DNA from: Nocardia neocaledoniensis
GTDB taxonomy: Bacteria; Actinomycetota; Actinomycetes; Mycobacteriales; Mycobacteriaceae
Reading direction: 5' to 3'
DNA: 64,000 nucleotides
Assembly: GCF_003182135.1 (NCBI RefSeq)
Contig: NZ_QGTL01000003.1
Span: forward strand, 186,001 to 250,000
Position 1 is the stretch's first letter; every line of letters starts with the position of its first letter. Positions 18,322 to 26,991 of this stretch are shown piece after piece. A program made the translations under genes and the position numbers. A model generated the notes under the pieces. The model was not told where the DNA came from, did no database searches, and saw only the letters and a list, made by a program, of their open reading frames with translations.

Positions 18322-18417
18322 TCAGCCGCTGAGGCGCTCCCGACAAGCCCTCGCATCGAGTCGTCTCGGGGGCGGGTGCGGGCGACGGCGAGGCGGGACC
18401 CAGGTCGCAGTCGCGGA

Positions 18418-19362
18418 TCAGGCCGACGGGCAGCCGGCCTGGACGGCGGCCGCCGCGGAGAGTTGTTCCACCGCGGCGGGTTCCAGATAGGTGACCGGTT
18501 TGGCCGGGCCACCGCAGCTGGCTTGGCGCGGCGGTGCCGCGACGGTGCGGACCGTGACATGCCAGCGGCGGCCGTCGCGATGGGTGACGAGAGCTGCGCC
18601 GGCCAGCGTCGCGTCCTCGGCGGGCGCCTGGGCGGGAGTGACCGTGAGGTCGTCGAGCGCGAGGGGCGGGAGTTGTTCGCGCACGGCGATTTCGGCCACC
18701 TGCCCGATCGGGTCGTAGCAGCCGCGGCCGCGCAGGCCGGTCATGGACACCTCGCCCTGATCCGCGGCGGCGAGCAGGGTGCGGGCGGCGGGCACGTCGA
18801 CCCGGCCGTAGGTCAGGCCCGACGGAAGCAGGACCACGGCGGGCGCGAAGCGGTGGCCGCCGGTGTGGGTGGCCTCCCAGACCCGGCCGGGGTTGTCGGC
18901 GGCCAGCGCGGCGGCGATGGGGCGGCCGAGCAGGGCGCAGCACTGGTCGCGCTTGCCGTGCGCGCAAACCAGGACCACCGGGTCGTCCACGCGCGCACCG
19001 ATTCCCGGCGCGGGACCGTCGACGAGGCGCAGGTCGATGTCGAACAGTTCGCGCAGGTCGGTGATCTCGAAGCGCTCGCACCACGAGCCCTCCGGGCGGG
19101 ACGAGGCCAGCAGGACAGTGCGTTTCCCGGTGAACTCGTTGCGGCCGGGGCGGCGGATCAGCGTGGGACGCACCTGAGCGGCCGTCGTCCGTGCGGCCAG
19201 TTCGGCGGTGATCTCCGGGCCGAGCACCTCGTCACCGATCACGTCGCGACCCCAGGCGCCGGGGTGCTCGACGCACAGCCAGCCGGGCACGTGCGCCGCG
19301 GTGCCGAGCATCGGCAGGTCGACGGCGGCCGCCGAGCAGCCCATGCCCTCGAACGGGTTCAT
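18418..19362 (-). CDS. Sucrase/ferredoxin-like family protein
   Basis: A 314-residue protein of the Suc_Fer-like family (related to plant and fungal APD1), built from a thioredoxin-like ferredoxin fold. CAHGKRDQCC at 133-142 supplies the Cys pair typical of a thioredoxin-like 2Fe-2S ferredoxin. THTGGHRFAPAVVLLPSGLTYG follows and is a family hallmark. GCSAAAVDLPMLGTAAHV forms the N-terminus. GGAAGGAG precedes the ATG. The bacterial function is not established; a redox or metal-related role is inferred from the fold. It is transcribed toward the SDR gene (convergent). Confidence 0.85.
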   Translation of the reverse strand: MNPFEGMGCSAAAVDLPMLGTAAHVPGWLCVEHPGAWGRDVIGDEVLGPEITAELAARTTAAQVRPTLIRRPGRNEFTGKRTVLLASSRPEGSWCERFEITDLRELFDIDLRLVDGPAPGIGARVDDPVVLVCAHGKRDQCCALLGRPIAAALAADNPGRVWEATHTGGHRFAPAVVLLPSGLTYGRVDVPAARTLLAAADQGEVSMTGLRGRGCYDPIGQVAEIAVREQLPPLALDDLTVTPAQAPAEDATLAGAALVTHRDGRRWHVTVRTVAAPPRQASCGGPAKPVTYLEPAAVEQLSAAAAVQAGCPSA

Positions 19363-19647
19363 GACAGCTCCTTCCGCGACCGCATCGCCGGGCCATCCGG
19401 ACCAGGCGTCATTTCACTCTAGAGCCGTGTGTGGGCCGAGCGGTAAGGGCACCCTGTGTTCGGCTGTGCCGCGATACTCCCCTGCGTCGATCAGCAGACC
19501 GGCGACGCGGGCGCATTGTGATCCGGCCGCTGCCGTGGTCCTGGTGGATCACCGTGCACACACGGCGGTCCCGACGCGCGCCAGGTCGGGCACCGACCGC
19601 CGCTCGGCCGCTTCGAGCGCGCCGGACTCATCTCGTGCGCGGCGGAC

Positions 19648-21219
19648 TCACTCGTAGACCCCCTCGGCGTGCCAGGAGTCGGCGTCGTAGACGAGCAGGA
19701 CCACCCGGATCTCGGTGGGCGCGGCGTCCAACTGCACCTGGGCGCGGGCGACGGGGGTGGCCGGGTCGGTCGTGGTCCACCAGCGTTCGTCGACCGGCCA
19801 CGGACCGGCCCAGCCGAGCAGGGCCCACTGCTTGCTGCCCCAGCGCAGGCGGAGGGGGTCGGCGGTGAACAGGCCGCGCGCGGTGACCTCGACGGGGACG
19901 CCGTCGGCGGCCGTCAATTCGACAGTGGGCCGGTGCAGGAGCAGCAGGGTCGGGGCGGGTTCGGGCAGGCGACCCGGCCAGGGCTGAGCGGGGTCGGCGG
20001 CGGGGGTGAGCTCGTCACCGAGGGCGATCATGGTGATGCGTTCGGCGGGACCGCGCCCACCACTGAGCACCCCCACCCGCACCGCCTCGCCGCCGAGCAG
20101 ACCCTGCACCCGGACCAGGGCGCGGCGGGCCCGCTCGGTCTCCTCCCCCTCCCCGCCCCACAGACCCAGCTGCAGCGCGCCCGCGGCGACCACCTCCACC
20201 GGCTCCAGGCGCAGCGCGACGATCGGCGCGGTGGGGCGGTCGCGGTGGGTGAGCCAGCCGTCGAGCTGCCAGCGGATGCGGTCGGCGGTGTCGGGCGGGG
20301 TGAGCGGGCGGGCGCAGCGCCAGATGCGCGAGAGTTCCTCGCCCGCCTCGGTGCGCGCGGTGACGGCCAGCCGGGTACAGGCGACGCCCGCCGCGGTGAG
20401 CGCGGTGTGCAGCCGGGTCGCCAGGGCGCGACCGGCGAAGGCGGCCGCGTCGACCCGGTCGATCGGCGGGTCGCAGTCCAGGTCGACGGCCAGCTCCGGC
20501 GCCGCCTGCCGGGCCGAGGGCGGACGTTCCGGCAGGGCGCGGGCGAGGCGGTGGGCCTGCACCGCGTCGGCGCCGAAACGGGAGGCGACCTCGGCGGGGG
20601 TGAGCCGGGCGAAGTCACCGACGCGGCGTAAACCCAAGCGGTGCAACAGGTCTACCAGGTCGGCGCGCTCGGGCGGGGCCAGCGCCGGTTCGGCGGCCAG
20701 CTCGGCCACCGGCAGCGGCGCCAGATAGCTCGCGCCCTCGCCCGCCCGCACGATCGCGGCCCGCCGGGCCGCCAGCACCGCCGTGGACATGGCGTCGGCG
20801 ATGCCGATCTGCGCCTCGGCGCCCGCCGCCGCGACGGCGTCGATGAGCCGCACCGCCGCCGCTTCCTCGGAGCCGAAGAAGCGGGTGGCGCCGCGCGTGC
20901 CGAGGACGAGCAGGCCGGGGCGCAGGACTTCGACGCCGGGAACGGTCGCGTCGACGCCCGCGACCACCGGTTCGAACAGCCGGGCATCGCGATCCGGATC
21001 ATCTTGGGCGACAAGCAGATCAGGGCACCGCGACTGCGCTTCCCGGCGATTCAGCCCGACCCGCACGCCCTCGAGACGGGCGAGCGCCGAACACGACACC
21101 ACCCTGCTCCCGCGCAGGACCGCCACCGGGCGATCCGCCGCCACCCCGGCCCCAGCGGCCGCCGCCACCGCGGACCAGTCGGGACACAGCAGCGCGAGCA
21201 CCCGATCCGCACGCGTCAT
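19648..21219 (-). CDS. imuB: ImuB, Y-family polymerase-like mutasome scaffold
   Basis: A 523-residue Y-family polymerase homologue that bridges DnaE2 to the sliding clamp. Polymerase-like N-terminal segments are present (VLALLCPDWSAVAAA, RVVSCSALARLEGVRVG), but the usual catalytic acidic residues of active Y-family enzymes are not conserved, as in characterised ImuB. The helix-hairpin-helix region (LHRLGLRRVGDFARLTPAEV) lies near 192-211. The clamp-binding motif QLGLWG is at 350-355. The C-terminal part after 360 should bind DnaE2 and ImuA'. It sits 46 bp downstream of imuA' on the same strand and shares its LexA box. Confidence 0.94.
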   Translation of the reverse strand: MTRADRVLALLCPDWSAVAAAAGAGVAADRPVAVLRGSRVVSCSALARLEGVRVGLNRREAQSRCPDLLVAQDDPDRDARLFEPVVAGVDATVPGVEVLRPGLLVLGTRGATRFFGSEEAAAVRLIDAVAAAGAEAQIGIADAMSTAVLAARRAAIVRAGEGASYLAPLPVAELAAEPALAPPERADLVDLLHRLGLRRVGDFARLTPAEVASRFGADAVQAHRLARALPERPPSARQAAPELAVDLDCDPPIDRVDAAAFAGRALATRLHTALTAAGVACTRLAVTARTEAGEELSRIWRCARPLTPPDTADRIRWQLDGWLTHRDRPTAPIVALRLEPVEVVAAGALQLGLWGGEGEETERARRALVRVQGLLGGEAVRVGVLSGGRGPAERITMIALGDELTPAADPAQPWPGRLPEPAPTLLLLHRPTVELTAADGVPVEVTARGLFTADPLRLRWGSKQWALLGWAGPWPVDERWWTTTDPATPVARAQVQLDAAPTEIRVVLLVYDADSWHAEGVYE

Positions 21220-21265
21220 CGCGGCACATCCGGGTGCGCCGCCGCCGGCATGTACCGCAGGCCCG

Positions 21266-22021
21266 TCACGACACGGCCTCCCTGAGCTCGCGCACCTCGG
21301 CCGGGCGCGAAACCGGTTCGCGCGCGAGCCATTCGGTGCGGCCCGCGGCAGCGCACAGGTCTATCCGGCCGTGTCGCGGCGGGCCTGCCTTGGCGCTGAC
21401 GCGCACGTCGAGGCAGACCGAGCGCAGGCGGCCACGGCCGGGACCCAGACCGTCGTAGCCGGTGACGCGGGTGTCCAGCCGCAGGGCCGGCTCGGTCCAG
21501 GCACCGCCCGCCACGACCAGGGTGGCGCCGCGATTGCGGGCACGGGCGGCCAGGACACGGCAGCGGGCGGGCGGGACGGCGCGCCCGCTGAGGCCGAGGA
21601 CCACCAGATCGAGGCCGTCGAGCAGGACGGCGGCGACTTCGGCGGGATCGGGGCCCGGGTCGGCGATCACCGCCAGCCTGGACAACTGCGCGCCCATCTC
21701 GGCGGCGGCCAGCAAACCGAGCCGGGGCAGGCCGACCACCGCGGCGTACCCGCCGTCGCCGGTCACCGCGGCGAGCAGACCGGAGAGCAGCGAGTGCGCG
21801 CCGGAGTAGGCGACCACCGCGCCCTTGGGCAGCCCGCCGTCGGGCAACAGGTCGGCGAGCGGGCCGGGCACCGGCAGAAGATCGCGACGTAGCGGCTGGT
21901 CACCCGGCATGTGCCGGGTGGCGGTCTCGCGGCGGCCCTGCACCGCGGCCATGCGGCGGCGCAGGTCGGCGATCGCGCCCGCCCGCGCATCGACCTCGGG
22001 TGAGGACGCATCCGAACCCAT
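21266..22021 (-). CDS. imuA': ImuA', RecA-like mutasome accessory protein
   Basis: A 251-residue protein of the ImuA' type found in mycobacteria and relatives, needed with ImuB for DnaE2 mutagenesis. Recognisable parts are LADLLPDGGLPKGAVVAYSG, where a RecA-like P-loop would lie but the canonical GKT is absent, and AEVAAVLLDGLDLVVLGLSG. The last third (RLDTRVTGYDGLGPG onward) is the region that contacts ImuB. ATG 22021 is preferred because AGGTGG lies 6 bases upstream; GTG codons at 22027 and 22030 are possible. It is first in the imuA'-imuB unit, with an SOS box 86 bases upstream. Confidence 0.92.
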   Translation of the reverse strand: MGSDASSPEVDARAGAIADLRRRMAAVQGRRETATRHMPGDQPLRRDLLPVPGPLADLLPDGGLPKGAVVAYSGAHSLLSGLLAAVTGDGGYAAVVGLPRLGLLAAAEMGAQLSRLAVIADPGPDPAEVAAVLLDGLDLVVLGLSGRAVPPARCRVLAARARNRGATLVVAGGAWTEPALRLDTRVTGYDGLGPGRGRLRSVCLDVRVSAKAGPPRHGRIDLCAAAGRTEWLAREPVSRPAEVRELREAVS

Positions 22022-22106
22022 CAACACCACCTACTTCCACGATGGACCCGTGAGCGGAGACCGCTCGGCGCCGGAATCACAGCACCGTTCCAGCTATCGA
22101 TCGTAT

Positions 22107-22122
22107 TCGAATATACGTTCGA
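22107..22122. promoter_or_regulatory. LexA (SOS) box of imuA'-imuB
   Basis: TCGAAT-ATAC-GTTCGA matches the mycobacterial SOS box TCGAAC-N4-GTTCGA with one mismatch. It lies 86 bases before the imuA' ATG and about 109 bases before the divergent kinase gene. The AT-rich centre resembles the box at 17277-17292. Confidence 0.82.
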
Positions 22123-22230
22123 TAGCGACCAGCGTGACACCCACCCCTCCCCCGTGTCCACCGCGGGGGCCTTATACCCGCGCGCCGTGATACCGGCCAG
22201 TCATCGGCATATTCGGCTACCCTCGCACCC

Positions 22231-23358
22231 GTGACCGAACGTGCTCGTCCCCATATCGGCCCCGACTACCTCGTCGCGGGTCGCTACCGCCTGCAGTCGA
22301 AATTGGGCGGCGGTGGCATGGGCGCGGTCTGGCTCGCGACCGACCGGCTGCTGAACCGGGACGTCGCCATCAAGCAGGTGCTCTCCACGGCCGGTCTGAG
22401 CGAGGCCGAGGCCGAGGCGATCCGCAGCAGCATCGTGCACGAGGGCCGGGTGGCGGCCAAGCTGTCCCACGAGCACGCCATCGCCGTCTACGACGTGGTG
22501 CTCGAGGCCGGCGAGCCCTGGCTCGTCATGGAGCACTTACCCTCGCGCAGCGTGGCCAAGGCGCTCTCGATGGTCGACACGCTGCCCGCCGTGGAGGTCG
22601 CCCAGATCGGCGCGCAGGTGGCCGACGCGCTCGCCGCCGCGCACGCCGCGGGCATCGTGCACCGCGACATCAAGCCGGGCAACATCCTCGTCGCCGACCG
22701 CGGCCCCGATCTGGGCAAGGCCAAGCTCAGCGACTTCGGCATCTCCCGTGGCGCGGGCGACACCCACGGCGAGGACCCCGAGGGCATCATCACCGGCACC
22801 CCCGCCTACCTGCCGCCCGAGGTCGCCCGCGGCGCCACGCCCACCGAGGCCAGCGACGTGTTCTCCCTCGGCGCCACGCTCTACACCATGCTGGAGGGCC
22901 AGCCGCCGTTCGGTTTCGACAGCGACGAGAACGACGTCGTCACCAAGGCCGCGATGGGGCAGATCATCCCGCCCAGCCGCACCGGCATCCTCACCCAGCC
23001 GCTGCTGCACATGCTCGAGCCCGCGCCGCAGCGTCGCCCGAGCATGGCCCAGGCGCGCGACGAGATCCTCACCGCCGCCTTCGGTCCCGGCACCGCCGCC
23101 TACATCCTCGGCGTGCCGCTGCGCACCGAGGACGGCACCATCCCGTCCTGGGCCGCCCGCAACGGGGCCAGCGGCCTGCGCAGCCCGCACTCCGCGCCGC
23201 TGCCACGTCCCCAGCGTGCGCCCGTCGCCGCGCCGGCCGCGGCGCCGCGCACCGGCAGCTTCCTGGACAACCTGCCCAACGGCGCACCGCTGGCCATCGG
23301 CGCGGGCGTGCTGATCGGGCTGGTCATCCTCATCGCGATCATCATCGCGGTGATGTAG
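22231..23358 (+). CDS. Serine/threonine protein kinase with C-terminal membrane anchor
   Basis: A 375-residue PknB-type kinase. The glycine loop LGGGGMGAVW starts near 25; the ATP lysine is Lys48 (VAIKQV); HRDIKPGN starts at 144 and DFG is at 168-170. The activation-loop end TGTPAYLPPE is intact, so it should be active. After a short Pro/Ala linker the protein ends in one hydrophobic segment (about 351-375) with no extracellular domain, so it has no external sensor of its own. The GTG start matches the upstream context. The gene ends one base before the stop of the convergent response regulator. Confidence 0.92.
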   Translation: MTERARPHIGPDYLVAGRYRLQSKLGGGGMGAVWLATDRLLNRDVAIKQVLSTAGLSEAEAEAIRSSIVHEGRVAAKLSHEHAIAVYDVVLEAGEPWLVMEHLPSRSVAKALSMVDTLPAVEVAQIGAQVADALAAAHAAGIVHRDIKPGNILVADRGPDLGKAKLSDFGISRGAGDTHGEDPEGIITGTPAYLPPEVARGATPTEASDVFSLGATLYTMLEGQPPFGFDSDENDVVTKAAMGQIIPPSRTGILTQPLLHMLEPAPQRRPSMAQARDEILTAAFGPGTAAYILGVPLRTEDGTIPSWAARNGASGLRSPHSAPLPRPQRAPVAAPAAAPRTGSFLDNLPNGAPLAIGAGVLIGLVILIAIIIAVM

Positions 23359-24000
23359 TCACTCGATGCGGCGGCGGTGGGCCCAGCGGGTCAACGCGTT
23401 TCGATTGGACTGCTGGGTTTTCCGGAGCACGTTCGAGGCGTGTGTCTCCACCGTCTTCACCGAGATGAACAGGGTCTCGGCGATCTCGCGATAGGTGTAG
23501 CCGCGCGCGAGCAGGCGCAGCACCTCGAGTTCGCGGGGCGTGAGCGAATCGAGTTCGGGGTCGAGCGGCGGCTCGGGGACCGGCGAGCGGCCGGTGAACG
23601 AGTCGAGCACGAAACCGGCCAGGCGCGGGCTGAAGACGGCGTCGCCGCCTGCCACCCGACGGATGCCGTCGGCCAGCTCGGCGCCGGAAATCGTCTTGGT
23701 GACATACCCCCGCGCGCCCGCCCTGATCACCGCGATCACGTCCTCGGCGGCGTCGGAGACGCTCAGCGCCAGGCACACCGGGCCCTCCGCGATCCCGGTC
23801 AGCACCGCGACGCCGCCGCCGTCGGGCATGTGCACATCGAGCAGCACCACGTCGGGGCGCGCGGCGTCGATCCCGGCCACCGCCTCGGCCACCCCGCCCG
23901 CCTCGCCGACGACCTCCATATCGGTCTCGCGGCTCAGCTCGGCGCGCACGCCCGAGCGGAACACGGCGTGGTCGTCGACCAGGAACACCCGAACACTCAC
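23359..24000 (-). CDS. LuxR/NarL-family response regulator
   Basis: A 213-residue response regulator. Receiver domain: acidic pair Asp9-Asp10, phosphorylation site Asp55 in LLDVHMPD, and Lys in GYVTKTI. The C-terminal LuxR helix-turn-helix spans LTPRELEVLRLLARGYTYRE and FISVKTVETHASNVLRKT. It is the partner of the histidine kinase encoded 96 bp upstream on the same strand. The pair resembles PspC-linked two-component systems for envelope stress (inference). Confidence 0.94.
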   Translation of the reverse strand: MSVRVFLVDDHAVFRSGVRAELSRETDMEVVGEAGGVAEAVAGIDAARPDVVLLDVHMPDGGGVAVLTGIAEGPVCLALSVSDAAEDVIAVIRAGARGYVTKTISGAELADGIRRVAGGDAVFSPRLAGFVLDSFTGRSPVPEPPLDPELDSLTPRELEVLRLLARGYTYREIAETLFISVKTVETHASNVLRKTQQSNRNALTRWAHRRRIE

Positions 24001-24096
24001 TGACAGCTCTCCCTCATCCCACCGTGCGATCGGCTCGGTTCATCGGTACCACAGCGCGTCACCCCGCCGCCGATCCCGGCGCGGATCTCGCGGTGC

Positions 24097-25887
24097 TCAG
24101 TCGTGTGCGCGGTCCTCGGCCGCCGGGTGATCCGCTTCGGCCGGGCCCGGCCCGGCGACGGCGGAGCCCTCCGCGTCGCCGTCCGGCGCCGGTTCGGCCT
24201 CGGGCTCGGCGGTGCCGGAGTCGGTGCGCGGCATCACGATCCGCACCTCGGTGCCACGGCCGACGGTGGAGTCGATCTCGGCGGTGCCGCCCCGGCGTTC
24301 GATCCTGGCGCAGATGGATTTCGCGATGCCGCGCCGGTCGTCGGCCACCGTGGCGATGTCGAATCCGGCGCCGCGGTCACGGACGAAGATGCTCACCTGG
24401 TGCGGCTCGGCCTCGGCGAACAGGTCGATCTCGGGGACGTCGGCGTGTTTGGCCGCGTTGACCAGCGCCTCGCGGGTGGCGCCGAGCAGGGCGGTGAAAT
24501 GCTCCTTCGGCAGGCCCGCGCCGGTGTCGCCGGGGTCCATCGCGACATCGCCGACGGTCACCGGGGTGACCTTCACCCCGTGCTGGTCCTCCACCTCACC
24601 CGCGATCGTGCGCAGCGCGGTGGCCAGGCTGGAGTGGGCGGGCGCGGTGTCGTCGAAGAGCCACTTGCGCAGTTCGCGTTCCTGGCTGCGGGCCAGGCGC
24701 AGCACCTCCTGCGGGTCCTCGGCCTGGCGCTGGATCAGGGCCAGCGTCTGCAGGACCGAATCGTGCAGGTGCGAGGCGATCTCCTCGCGTTCCTCGTTGC
24801 GGATGCGGGCGCCGCGTTCGGCGTTGAGCGCGCGGACCATCCGCAGCCACAGCGGCACCGTCAGCAGACCGGCGCCGATCAGGGTGACCGCCACCGCGAT
24901 CAGCGCCGACCCGAGCGAACTCAGGTCGATCCTGGCCAGCACCACCACCCCGAGGCCGAGCACGATCAACGTCGCCCCGGCCACGATCCGCGACCAGGTG
25001 ATCACCGACGGTCGCGCGGGCAGGCCGAACAGGGCGCGCGGGCCCGGCGCGGCGACGTCGTACTCGCGCCACACCAGCGCGGCGCCGACCGCGATCACCA
25101 CGATCGGCGCGATGACCCGCGCCGCGGTGCCCTGGAACAGCCAGCCCACCGTCGCGGTGAGGCCGAGGCCGAGCAGGGCGAGGCCGATGGCCTGCCTGCG
25201 CTCGTCGCCGGTCGGCTTCGTCGCGTCACCGCCCGCGGGGGTGAAGATCCACAGCAGGCCGTAGGCGACCAGACCGGCGCCCATCAGCGCGGACAGCAGC
25301 ACGAACGCCATCCGCACCTTGAACACGTCGACGTCGAGGTGATCGGCCAGTCCGCCGGCGACCCCGCCGACGACCCGTCCGCCGGTCCGCCGGACCAGTC
25401 GCCGGGTCTCCGCGGGCGGCGCGCCGATCGGCTCCGGCCCCGGCGCGGGCAGCATGCCCGGCCGGTAGCCGCGCGGGACGCCGTAGCCCGCGGGCGCGCC
25501 CTGATACGGCTGCATCGAGCGGTAGGACTGCGGCGGCAGATACGGCTGCGGCGCGCCGTAGACGGCGTGCCCGGCGCCGAAGGTGCGCGCCACGAAGCGC
25601 TGCGGACCCCGCGGCCAGTGCCCACCGCGCGGATTCGCGGCCGCGCCGGGACCGGACGCCGCGACACCCCGCGCCGGGCCGCCCGGGTTGTACGCGCTGC
25701 CGACCGCGGGACCGTTCGCCACGGGAGCGCCCGGCGCGCCGACCGCACCCGGTGCCGGTGCCCGGTACGCCGGGCCGGCGCCCGGATCAGCGGACGAGCG
25801 CGGTGCGGTGTTCCCCGGGACAGCGCCGAGCCCGGACGAGGCCACGGCCCCTGGAGCGGCGGTGCGCGGAGGAACAGACGGATCCAT
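24097..25887 (-). CDS. PspC-domain sensor histidine kinase
   Basis: A 596-residue membrane kinase. The N-terminal 150 residues are a Pro/Ala/Gly/Tyr-rich linker. A PspC domain follows (VVGGVAGGLADHLDVDVFKV then a hydrophobic helix), then about five more membrane segments. The HisKA_3 dimerisation domain has REEIASHLHDSVLQTLALI with phospho-acceptor His375. The HATPase domain has EALVNAAKHA and DRGAGFD. The start at 25887 (MDPSVPPRT) avoids a longer arginine-rich frame. It works with the LuxR regulator just downstream. The PspC domain links it functionally to the PspC/LiaF-like gene at 30891. Confidence 0.92.
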   Translation of the reverse strand: MDPSVPPRTAAPGAVASSGLGAVPGNTAPRSSADPGAGPAYRAPAPGAVGAPGAPVANGPAVGSAYNPGGPARGVAASGPGAAANPRGGHWPRGPQRFVARTFGAGHAVYGAPQPYLPPQSYRSMQPYQGAPAGYGVPRGYRPGMLPAPGPEPIGAPPAETRRLVRRTGGRVVGGVAGGLADHLDVDVFKVRMAFVLLSALMGAGLVAYGLLWIFTPAGGDATKPTGDERRQAIGLALLGLGLTATVGWLFQGTAARVIAPIVVIAVGAALVWREYDVAAPGPRALFGLPARPSVITWSRIVAGATLIVLGLGVVVLARIDLSSLGSALIAVAVTLIGAGLLTVPLWLRMVRALNAERGARIRNEEREEIASHLHDSVLQTLALIQRQAEDPQEVLRLARSQERELRKWLFDDTAPAHSSLATALRTIAGEVEDQHGVKVTPVTVGDVAMDPGDTGAGLPKEHFTALLGATREALVNAAKHADVPEIDLFAEAEPHQVSIFVRDRGAGFDIATVADDRRGIAKSICARIERRGGTAEIDSTVGRGTEVRIVMPRTDSGTAEPEAEPAPDGDAEGSAVAGPGPAEADHPAAEDRAHD

Positions 25888-26279
25888 CCTTCGATAGTGG
25901 CACGCTCCGCCGACCCCCGGCATCGGGAATCTCCCTGATCTCGCCGCTTTCCGCGCATCGGGGACGCGGGCTGCCACACCCGCGCCGAGCCGATCACCCA
26001 ACGCGCTGTGCCGCCGCCCGGCCGGGTGCCCACCCACCCGCCGCCCCGACCTGGGCAAACACTGTCCGGTCCGGACAGAAAACCCGCCCTACCTGGGCAT
26101 TCACCGAGGCCACCGGACGGCCGACGACGCGCTCGGCGACGCCGGACCGGATAACCGGTCACCGCCCTCGCACCTGCGGTTATCCGCTCTTGCAGCGGGT
26201 TTCCGGCAGCCCGGACCATGGGCCGGTTCCTACGTTGATGTCAGGCCGGAATCCACGGCCGACAGTCAGGGGAGGAACG
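25888..26279. other. 392-bp intergenic region between histidine kinase and porin genes
   Basis: No convincing gene lies here. It should hold the promoters of the divergent histidine kinase and porin genes. It contains a 17-bp palindrome at 26062-26078. It also contains an inverted repeat of GGATAACCG (26149-26157) and CGGTTATCC (26177-26185) separated by 19 bases. Confidence 0.6.
26062..26078. promoter_or_regulatory. 17-bp palindrome CTGTCCGG-T-CCGGACAG
   Basis: Perfect 8-bp arms around a single T, located about 200 bases before the porin start and 175 bases before the divergent kinase gene. The form is typical of TetR- or MarR-type operators, but no such regulator gene is adjacent. Confidence 0.55.
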
Positions 26280-26909
26280 TTGAACATCATCACCACCGTG
26301 CTCGGGGCCACCGCTGTCGCACTCGCCACCACCGGGCTCGCGCCCGTCGCGGCGGCCGGTCCGATGGCGCCGCACGAGACCACCTATCTCGGGCCGGCGG
26401 GTTTCGAGCTGACCCTCGGCCACACCGACGAGTCCTACCGGCAGGTGCCCGCGCTCAACGCCATGCCGACCAACCGGGAGGTGTTCCTGAACAACACCGC
26501 CTATGTCACCGCGCCCGCCGGGGCCACCGGCACCCTCGAATCCGGCTACCTCGTCGCCTGCGCCGTGGATCTGGAGCTCTCGGTGGGACTCGACGGCGGC
26601 ATCGCCGTCGACGCGGGGGCGTCCGCCGGATTCGGTTCGTCGGGGCCCGACGCGTCGGTCGACATCGGTCCGTCGATCTTCGCGGGGATCGACCTGAGCC
26701 TGACGCTCGCGCCGGGCGAGATCAAGAAGATCGATGTCGGCAGCATGCCACTCGGCTCCGGCACCACCTACCTGGTGAATCGCGACTTCCACCTGATGGT
26801 GGGCAATTGCGGTGGCCCGCTCAACATCTACTCCTGGGCGACCGTCACCGCGAGCACTCCGCAGGTGAGCGCGACCAACTCGATCTTCGGCGACACCATG
26901 TTCCTGTGA
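26280..26909 (+). CDS. MspA-family mycomembrane porin
   Basis: A 209-residue exported protein. The signal peptide runs from LNIITTVLGATAVALATTG to a cleavage site near ...VAAAG, residues 26-27. The mature part has the MspA-family core: TYLGPAGFELTLGHTDES, SGYLVACAVDLELSVGL, then Gly/Ala-rich strands and a late Cys in MVGNCGGPLNIYSWAT. MspA-type proteins form octameric pores for hydrophilic solutes in the outer mycolate membrane, which supports a mycolic-acid organism. The TTG start is chosen because GGAGG lies 4 bases before it; an in-frame ATG at 26238 lacks this. A strong terminator follows the stop. Confidence 0.88.
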   Translation: MNIITTVLGATAVALATTGLAPVAAAGPMAPHETTYLGPAGFELTLGHTDESYRQVPALNAMPTNREVFLNNTAYVTAPAGATGTLESGYLVACAVDLELSVGLDGGIAVDAGASAGFGSSGPDASVDIGPSIFAGIDLSLTLAPGEIKKIDVGSMPLGSGTTYLVNRDFHLMVGNCGGPLNIYSWATVTASTPQVSATNSIFGDTMFL

Positions 26910-26915
26910 TCGATC

Positions 26916-26940
26916 GGGGCCCGGCGAGGTGCCGGGCCCC
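26916..26940 (+). terminator. Terminator hairpin after the porin gene
   Basis: GGGGCCCGGC at 26916-26925 pairs perfectly with GCCGGGCCCC at 26931-26940 around a 5-base loop, 7 bases after the porin stop codon. There is no long T-tract, as is common in actinobacteria. Confidence 0.75.
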
Positions 26941-26991
26941 GAACCACCAAATATCATTCCCCTCGGTCGTTTTCATCGAACGGGGGGTTCC

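Noticed and set aside
24103..25938. Plus-strand open frame opposite the histidine kinase
   Set aside because: The minus-strand frame has complete PspC, HisKA and HATPase motifs; this is its GC shadow.
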